Assembly (NCBI GenBank): GCA_037446035.1
Contig: JBBIJJ010000116.1
Location: 1-10,648 of the forward strand
Direction: 5' to 3'
Length of the DNA stretch: 10,648 bases
Origin: DSNY01 sp037446035
Lineage (GTDB): Bacteria > Pseudomonadota > Gammaproteobacteria > Burkholderiales > Burkholderiaceae_F
This document shows positions 6,546 through 10,648 of this stretch, in pieces. Within the stretch, counting starts at the first letter, position 1; every line of letters starts with the position of its first letter. Below the pieces are notes generated by a model. It did no database searches. It was not told the origin of the DNA and saw nothing but the letters and a program-made list of their open reading frames with translations. Position numbers and translations under genes: made by a program.

Positions 6546-9500
6546 ATGCTAGAGACCCAGCCCACCGACAGGAAGGCGTCCGCGAGCGCCGGCTCCCGGG
6601 TTGCGCAGCCCGTTGCCGTGGACCTGTGTGCGTCGTTTGCGCTGGAACGGCGCTTCCTGCTGGCCGCGTTCGTGTTCGGCGCCGTCGGCGCCTTGGCTGC
6701 GCTCGACCGCGCGCCCGGCGTCTGGTGGTGGCTCGCCGCCTTCGCGCTGAACGTCGCACTGCGCTTCGTCGTCGCCTCGGAAAACGCGCACGCACGCGCG
6801 CCGGTGACGCCGGCGGCGCGGGCGGCGCAGTTGTACCTGCTGAGCTACGCCGCCGAGTTGATGCTTTGGGCCGCGCTGCTCGGCTCGATCGTGCCGCCGC
6901 AGCGGCCCGGGGCAAGCAGCATCGCGTTCGCCGCTGGCGGTGCGCTGCTGCTCTCGGCGCTCGCGCTCGCCGCCTGGCGGCGTGCCTGGGCACTGTACTT
7001 CACGGGGTGGGTCGCGCTGACGCTGCTGGTCGCCAGCCGCAACGGGTTCCGGCTCGACGCCTTTTCCGTCGGCTTCCCGGTCTGGCTGGCCGCGATCTGG
7101 TGGATCGGCCGTGCCAACGTCACGCAGCGCCTCGGCGGCGCGCAGCGCACGCTGCGCGCGACACGCGACGGCCGCACGCGCCCGCGAGCGGAACATGCGG
7201 GCGCGGGCTTCGGCTGGACGATGGCGATCCGCGCGATGCCTTCGCCGGTCCTGGTCGTGCGCAACGGCCGCATCGCGGAGCTGAACGCCCCGGCCGCACA
7301 GCTTTGGGGGCGCACTGAGCGCGAACTGATCGGCCTGCGCGTCGACGAGTGTCTGCGCGTCGAACCGCTCGAAGCACTCGACCCGCTGCGTACCGTCGCC
7401 GACGGTCGTGCCGTCCAGATCACGCCGCTCGCCGGCGAGGGCACCGGCTGGAGCGGGCGCGTGCGCGTGCTGCGGCCGGGCCGCGCCGATTCGGCGCTGT
7501 TGATCGCGCTGACGCGTCCGCGCGAGCCGCCACCGAAACCGGAACAACGGCTTGCCGACGACGCGCGCCGTCTGGCCGACTGGATCGCGGGCCAGCAGGG
7601 CGAGCCGTGGTATCGCGACGGCGACGGGCGTCTGTTCGTACCTCCGGGGTTGATCGCGCCGGATGCGCCTGCCGCCGGTCCGCTGGAGTTTCCGCTGCTG
7701 CATGTGGTCGACCCGGCGCAGCGCGCGCGTGTGGCGGCCGCGTATGCCGCCGCGTTGCATGCCGGACGGGTATTCGATCAGACGCTGACCCTGCTCGATC
7801 CGGCCGGCCGGGCACGCGCGCTGCGCATCGTGTGCGTGGCGCGGGCGGGGTCGACGCCGTGGGCGCCGCTGATCGGCACGATCGCGCCCGCCGCCGAAGC
7901 CGCGGCGGCCGCCGGGCCGGATGCCGACGCCGAACTGCTGGCGCGGCTGCCGGTGCTGGTGTGGATGATCGATGCCAGCGGGCGGATCGCGCAGTTGCGC
8001 GGAAAGGAGCCGTGGCGGTGGGGCCTCGTGCAGGAGGTCGAGAGCCGTCCGCGCTGGGTCGATGCCTTCGGCTTTCGCGACAGCACGCGCGACGATCTGA
8101 CGCAGGCGATCGCGCGCGCGCTGAAGGGACGGCCGACGTTCGACCTGATCAACGCGCGCCATACGCGCGCCGGCGGCCGTATCGTTCTGCGCAGCCACGT
8201 GCTGCCGTACGTGCCGCTCACCGAGCTGCCGCCGGCGGCGCCGGACGCCCCCGTCGTGCTGGTGCTCGACACGATCGCCGCGCCCCAGCAATTGTCCGAG
8301 ATCGACCGCCTGCGCCGGAGCAAGGCGCACTACAAGGCGCTGGTGGAAGCGTCGACCAGCCTGATCTGGGCGTGCGATACACAGTTCAATTTCACTTTCG
8401 CCAGCCGCCGTGCGGCGCGCGAGATCTACGGCTACGAGCCGGCCGAACTGATCGGCCGCCCCGTCGATGCCCTGCTCGCGAGCCAGGCCGACCAGAGCGC
8501 AGCGCGAGCGGCCATGGCAGCGTTGCGCCGCGGGCAGCCGCTGCGCGACGTCGAGATGACGCACCAGACCAAGGACGGTCAGCGCCTGATCGTTTCAGTC
8601 AGCGCGGTGCCGTTGAAGGCCGGCGACGGCGCGTTCGCCGGCGCGATCGGCATGAACGCCGATCTGACGATGCTCAAGCAGCGCGAGCGCCGTCTGACCG
8701 AAGCGCTGCGGATCGAGCGTACGGTACTCGACTCGGCGGGACAGGCGATCGCGGTCGTCAAGGACGGTCTGGTCGCGCGCTGCAACGATGCCTTTCTGCA
8801 CCTGCTGCAGGCGATGCCTGCCGCGCTGGCCCGCACACCGATCACCGAGTACTTCGCCGTCCCCGACGAATGGGAGCAGATCGCCGCCGCGGCCGACGAG
8901 GCGCGGGCGGAAGATCGCGCTGCCGTGCGCGAAGTGCAGATCGTGCGGGCAGCGCGCGGCGGCGGCCTCGGGCGCACCGCGTGGTGCCAGCTCACCGCGC
9001 GCTCGATCGCGCCGCGCGAATACGTGCTGGTTCTTGCCGACATCGATCAGATCCGCCGCCGCGAAGCCGACGCGCTGCATGACGCGCAACACGACGAGCT
9101 GACCGGCCTGCCGAATCGCCGCCTGCTGGCTGCGCGCGCCGCGGCCGCACTCGCGGCCGCGGCGCTGCGCAGCTCGCAGTGCGCGGTCATCGCGATCGAT
9201 CTGGACGGCTTCAAGGAGATCAACGATCAATACGGCCACAAGGTCGGCGACACGGTATTGCGCGAAGTCGCGTTGCGGCTGGCGCGCGTACTGCGGCCCC
9301 AGGACACGGTCGCGCGCCGCGGCGGCGACGAGTTCGCGATGCTGATTCCGGACGTCGGCACGCGCACCGACGTCGAGCGCATCGCCGTTCGCATCCTGCA
9401 GGCGGTCGCGCAGCCGGTGCTGCTGGCCGGTGGCCAGCCCGCAACCGTGTCGGCAAGCCTCGGCATCGCGCTCGCGCCCGAGCAGGGACGCGATCTGGAG

Positions 9501-9632
9501 CGGCTGCTGCAGCTCGCGGATCTGGCGATGTACGAGGCCAAGCTCAAGGGCAAGAACCGTTACGCGTTCGCCACGTCCGCGCCTACCGGCGGCGCTACTG
9601 CAGCAGCGCCGCGCGCCGCGCAGGCTTCCTGA
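6546..9632 (+). CDS. Membrane sensor diguanylate cyclase, 6 TM + multiple PAS + GGDEF (paralogue of upstream gene)
   Basis: Predicted inner-membrane c-di-GMP synthase of 1028 residues. Six predicted membrane helices (about 36-54, 58-77, 95-116, 124-143, 147-163, 171-188) follow a polar N-terminus. Then come a PAS domain (about 225-325, MPSPVLVVRNGRIAELNAPA at 231-250), a degenerate PAS-like stretch (about 333-445), a divergent PAS (about 462-577, LPVLVWMIDASGRI at 468-481), a canonical PAS (about 595-712) and another PAS (about 720-838). The GGDEF domain spans about 842-1008. Its catalytic residues are intact: DELTGLPNRR (850-859), D885 in DLDGFKEIND, N893, D902, R924 and GGDEF at 926-930. 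The inhibitory RxxD site is R917-D920. The last two PAS domains and GGDEF align closely with the upstream cyclase; the membrane and mid regions do not. The linker after the sixth helix (190-222) is Arg/Gly-rich rather than coiled-coil. The C-terminus is an Ala-rich tail of about 20 residues. No obvious Shine-Dalgarno precedes the ATG. Confidence 0.92.
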   Translation: MLETQPTDRKASASAGSRVAQPVAVDLCASFALERRFLLAAFVFGAVGALAALDRAPGVWWWLAAFALNVALRFVVASENAHARAPVTPAARAAQLYLLSYAAELMLWAALLGSIVPPQRPGASSIAFAAGGALLLSALALAAWRRAWALYFTGWVALTLLVASRNGFRLDAFSVGFPVWLAAIWWIGRANVTQRLGGAQRTLRATRDGRTRPRAEHAGAGFGWTMAIRAMPSPVLVVRNGRIAELNAPAAQLWGRTERELIGLRVDECLRVEPLEALDPLRTVADGRAVQITPLAGEGTGWSGRVRVLRPGRADSALLIALTRPREPPPKPEQRLADDARRLADWIAGQQGEPWYRDGDGRLFVPPGLIAPDAPAAGPLEFPLLHVVDPAQRARVAAAYAAALHAGRVFDQTLTLLDPAGRARALRIVCVARAGSTPWAPLIGTIAPAAEAAAAAGPDADAELLARLPVLVWMIDASGRIAQLRGKEPWRWGLVQEVESRPRWVDAFGFRDSTRDDLTQAIARALKGRPTFDLINARHTRAGGRIVLRSHVLPYVPLTELPPAAPDAPVVLVLDTIAAPQQLSEIDRLRRSKAHYKALVEASTSLIWACDTQFNFTFASRRAAREIYGYEPAELIGRPVDALLASQADQSAARAAMAALRRGQPLRDVEMTHQTKDGQRLIVSVSAVPLKAGDGAFAGAIGMNADLTMLKQRERRLTEALRIERTVLDSAGQAIAVVKDGLVARCNDAFLHLLQAMPAALARTPITEYFAVPDEWEQIAAAADEARAEDRAAVREVQIVRAARGGGLGRTAWCQLTARSIAPREYVLVLADIDQIRRREADALHDAQHDELTGLPNRRLLAARAAAALAAAALRSSQCAVIAIDLDGFKEINDQYGHKVGDTVLREVALRLARVLRPQDTVARRGGDEFAMLIPDVGTRTDVERIAVRILQAVAQPVLLAGGQPATVSASLGIALAPEQGRDLERLLQLADLAMYEAKLKGKNRYAFATSAPTGGATAAAPRAAQAS

Positions 9633-9639
9633 GCGCCGA

Positions 9640-9653
9640 GCCCGCCGTCGGGC
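9640..9653 (+). terminator. Possible terminator after the second cyclase
   Basis: Eight bases after the TGA, gcccg (9640-9644) pairs with cgggc (9649-9653) over a ccgt loop and is followed by gtttg. The stem is all G/C but only 5 bp, and the T-run is three bases, so termination would be modest. Position right after the stop is the main support. Confidence 0.35.
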
Positions 9654-9686
9654 GTTTGCATCGCCGCGCCACGCGTGCGCCCCGCC

Positions 9687-9710
9687 GCGTCGGCCGACGC
9701 TGTCGTCGGC
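9687..9710 (+). promoter_or_regulatory. Palindrome / alternative hairpin upstream of pirin
   Basis: Positions 9687-9700 (gcgtcggccgacgc) form a perfect 14-bp palindrome. Its right arm can instead form a hairpin with the next bases: gccgac (9693-9698) with gtcggc (9705-9710), loop of 6. It lies in the 245-bp gap (9633-9877) before the pirin gene, upstream of a weak promoter candidate. It could be an operator for a dimeric regulator or just GC-rich symmetry. Nothing else clear was found in the gap apart from the hairpin at 9640 and this site. Confidence 0.35.
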
Positions 9711-9743
9711 ACCGTCGATCGGCGCCCGGTCCGTGCGGCCGCC

Positions 9744-9771
9744 TTGACGGGTCGCCGAGTCCGCAGGTGAT
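9744..9771 (+). promoter_or_regulatory. Weak promoter candidate for pirin
   Basis: TTGACG (9744-9749, 5/6 to the -35 consensus) is followed after 16 bp by GGTGAT (9766-9771, 3/6 to the -10 consensus). Transcription would start near 9778, giving a leader of about 100 nt. This would exclude the alternative upstream ATG at 9770 as a start. The -10 match is poor. Confidence 0.25.
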
Positions 9772-9863
9772 GACCGCAACATCGTTCTGGCGCAAGATCG
9801 AGTCTCCGGGGAGCGCCCACGCGGCCGCACCCCGAACCGGTCTGCACGAAGCCCTTGTCTTTC

Positions 9864-9867
9864 GGAG
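9864..9867 (+). promoter_or_regulatory. Shine-Dalgarno site for pirin
   Basis: GGAG lies 10 nt before the ATG at 9878. It supports that start over the in-frame ATG at 9770, which would add 36 residues with no resemblance to pirins. Confidence 0.5.
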
Positions 9868-9877
9868 CCGCAACGAA

Positions 9878-10576
9878 ATGATCACCTTGCGTCGCAGCGC
9901 CGAGCGCGGCTACGCCGATCACGGCTGGCTGCGTTCCTTTCACAGCTTTTCCTTCGCCGATTACCACGACCCGCGCCACATGGGTTTCGGTCCTCTGCGC
10001 GTGATCAACGAAGATCGAATTGCACCCGGCACCGGTTTCGGCACGCACGGCCATCGCGACATGGAGATCGTGAGTTACGTCCTCGCGGGCGAACTGGCCC
10101 ACGAGGACAGTCTCGGCAATGGCTCGGTGATCCGGCCCGGCGACGTGCAGCGGATGTCGGCGGGCACCGGCGTGCGTCACTCGGAGTTCAACCATGCGCG
10201 GGAGCGCGAAACGCACTTCCTGCAGATCTGGATCGAGCCCGCCGCCTCCGGCATCGCGCCGAGCTACGAGCAGAAGCACTTCGGCGAAGCCGAAAGGCGC
10301 GGCCGGCTCCGGCTCGTCGCCGCGCCCGACGGCGCCGACGGCGCGGTCACCATCCACCAGGACGCGCGCGTGTACGCGGGGCTGTTCGACGGCGCCGAGT
10401 CGGCCGATCTTGCGCTCGCGGCGGGCCGGCGCGCGTACGTGCACGTCGCGCGCGGCGCCATCACGGTCAATGGGCATACGCTCGCGGCCGGCGATGCGGC
10501 GATGATTGCCGCCGAGCCCGGCATCGCGCTGCGCGCAGGCAAGGCCGCAGAGGTGCTGGTGTTCGACCTGCCCTGA
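9878..10576 (+). CDS. Pirin family bicupin, YhhW-like
   Basis: Cytosolic metal-binding bicupin. E. coli YhhW and human pirin can oxidise the flavonol quercetin in vitro, but the natural role of most bacterial members is unknown. The 232-residue product matches YhhW length. The N-terminal cupin carries GYADHGWLRSFHSFSFADY (11-29) and all four metal ligands: H57 and H59 in THGHRDMEI, H101 and E103 in HSEFN. As I recall the family, these sit at the same positions as in YhhW, which favours this ATG as the start. GTGFGTHGHRDMEIVSYVL (51-69) and GDVQRMSAGTGVRHSEFNH (88-106) are the family blocks. The C-terminal cupin (about 145-232) is more diverged, as usual. The frame is open far upstream, through the second cyclase in another reading frame, but that part is a shadow. 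An alternative in-frame ATG at 9770 would give 268 residues. The gene probably has its own promoter, given the 245-bp gap. Confidence 0.93.
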   Translation: MITLRRSAERGYADHGWLRSFHSFSFADYHDPRHMGFGPLRVINEDRIAPGTGFGTHGHRDMEIVSYVLAGELAHEDSLGNGSVIRPGDVQRMSAGTGVRHSEFNHARERETHFLQIWIEPAASGIAPSYEQKHFGEAERRGRLRLVAAPDGADGAVTIHQDARVYAGLFDGAESADLALAAGRRAYVHVARGAITVNGHTLAAGDAAMIAAEPGIALRAGKAAEVLVFDLP

Positions 10577-10584
10577 ACCCAGGG
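10571..10584 (+). terminator. Small hairpin over the pirin stop codon
   Basis: ccctg (10571-10575) pairs with caggg (10580-10584) over an aacc loop and is followed by tctgtt. The stem overlaps the TGA (10574-10576). It is short and the T-content that follows is low, so terminator function is doubtful. Confidence 0.2.
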
Positions 10585-10648
10585 TCTGTTGACATATGAC
10601 TCGCACTTGCGTGACCCCTCCAGAAGGCCCGCTATCCAAGAGCCAGGG
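10577..10648. other. Terminal non-coding stretch, less GC-rich
   Basis: The last 72 bases hold no supportable gene. From 10585 the G+C content falls to about 58% (37 of 64 counted), below the surrounding DNA. It contains a perfect -35 hexamer TTGACA (10589-10594), but no matching -10 element is found 15-19 bp further on. The opening ggtctgttgacatatgac resembles the style of some insertion-sequence ends; this is recollection of style, not a match. Confidence 0.4.

Noticed and set aside
6549..8564. 671-codon open frame on the minus strand opposite the second cyclase
   Set aside because: Low-complexity Arg/Gln/Ala composition with no recognisable fold; a shadow of the PAS-GGDEF gene.
7349..9082. 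577-codon plus-strand frame overlapping the second cyclase
   Set aside because: Arg/Ala-rich translation without motifs, in a different frame from the clear PAS and GGDEF matches; frame-shadow.
4053..9632. Assigning the PAS domains to oxygen (heme), flavin or light sensing
   Set aside because: No LOV NCRFLQ motif or convincing FixL-type heme histidine pattern could be seen, so the signal is left unassigned.
9179..9877. Extending the pirin upstream in frame to 9179 or 9770
   Set aside because: The 9179-9632 part is an alternative frame of the GGDEF domain, and residues between 9770 and 9878 do not look like pirin. Metal-ligand positions match YhhW from the ATG at 9878.

Overview
The window is GC-rich (about 70% by eye), densely packed and entirely bacterial in style, with long stop-free shadow frames opposite every gene. 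The gene types suggest a proteobacterium, probably a betaproteobacterium of the Burkholderiales kind: an RhlE helicase ending in a KVAALLGG-like tail, GluQ, a MetY-type sulfhydrylase beside a YccU-like CoA-binding protein, membrane PAS-GGDEF proteins, and a YhhW-type pirin. The taxonomic call is inference from protein style only.

Layout. (1) 1-1140, plus strand: 3' part of a DEAD-box RNA helicase (rhlE-like); its N-terminal Q motif and Walker A motif lie outside the window. (2) 1243-3924, minus strand: a tight three-gene run read as gluQ, a CoA-binding protein, then metY. Junctions are 4 and 2 nt, so they are probably one transcript. It converges on the helicase across a 102-bp spacer. (3) 4053-9632, plus strand: two large membrane sensor diguanylate cyclases in tandem, of 788 and 1028 residues. 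Each has six predicted membrane helices, a chain of PAS domains and a C-terminal GGDEF domain with intact active site and intact RxxD inhibitory site. Their last two PAS domains plus GGDEF are clearly paralogous. (4) 9878-10576, plus strand: a pirin/YhhW-type bicupin with all four metal ligands. The last 72 bases are intergenic, less GC-rich, and may open a different module.

How they fit together. The minus-strand operon joins a tRNA-Asp modification enzyme with sulfur amino acid synthesis; the link is by position only. The tandem cyclases are the most distinctive part: two inner-membrane sensors that would both make c-di-GMP, sharing an output half but differing in the sensory half. The second has extra divergent PAS-like modules between membrane and output. 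No EAL or HD-GYP phosphodiesterase, c-di-GMP receptor, tRNA, rRNA, CRISPR array or intact mobile element was seen.
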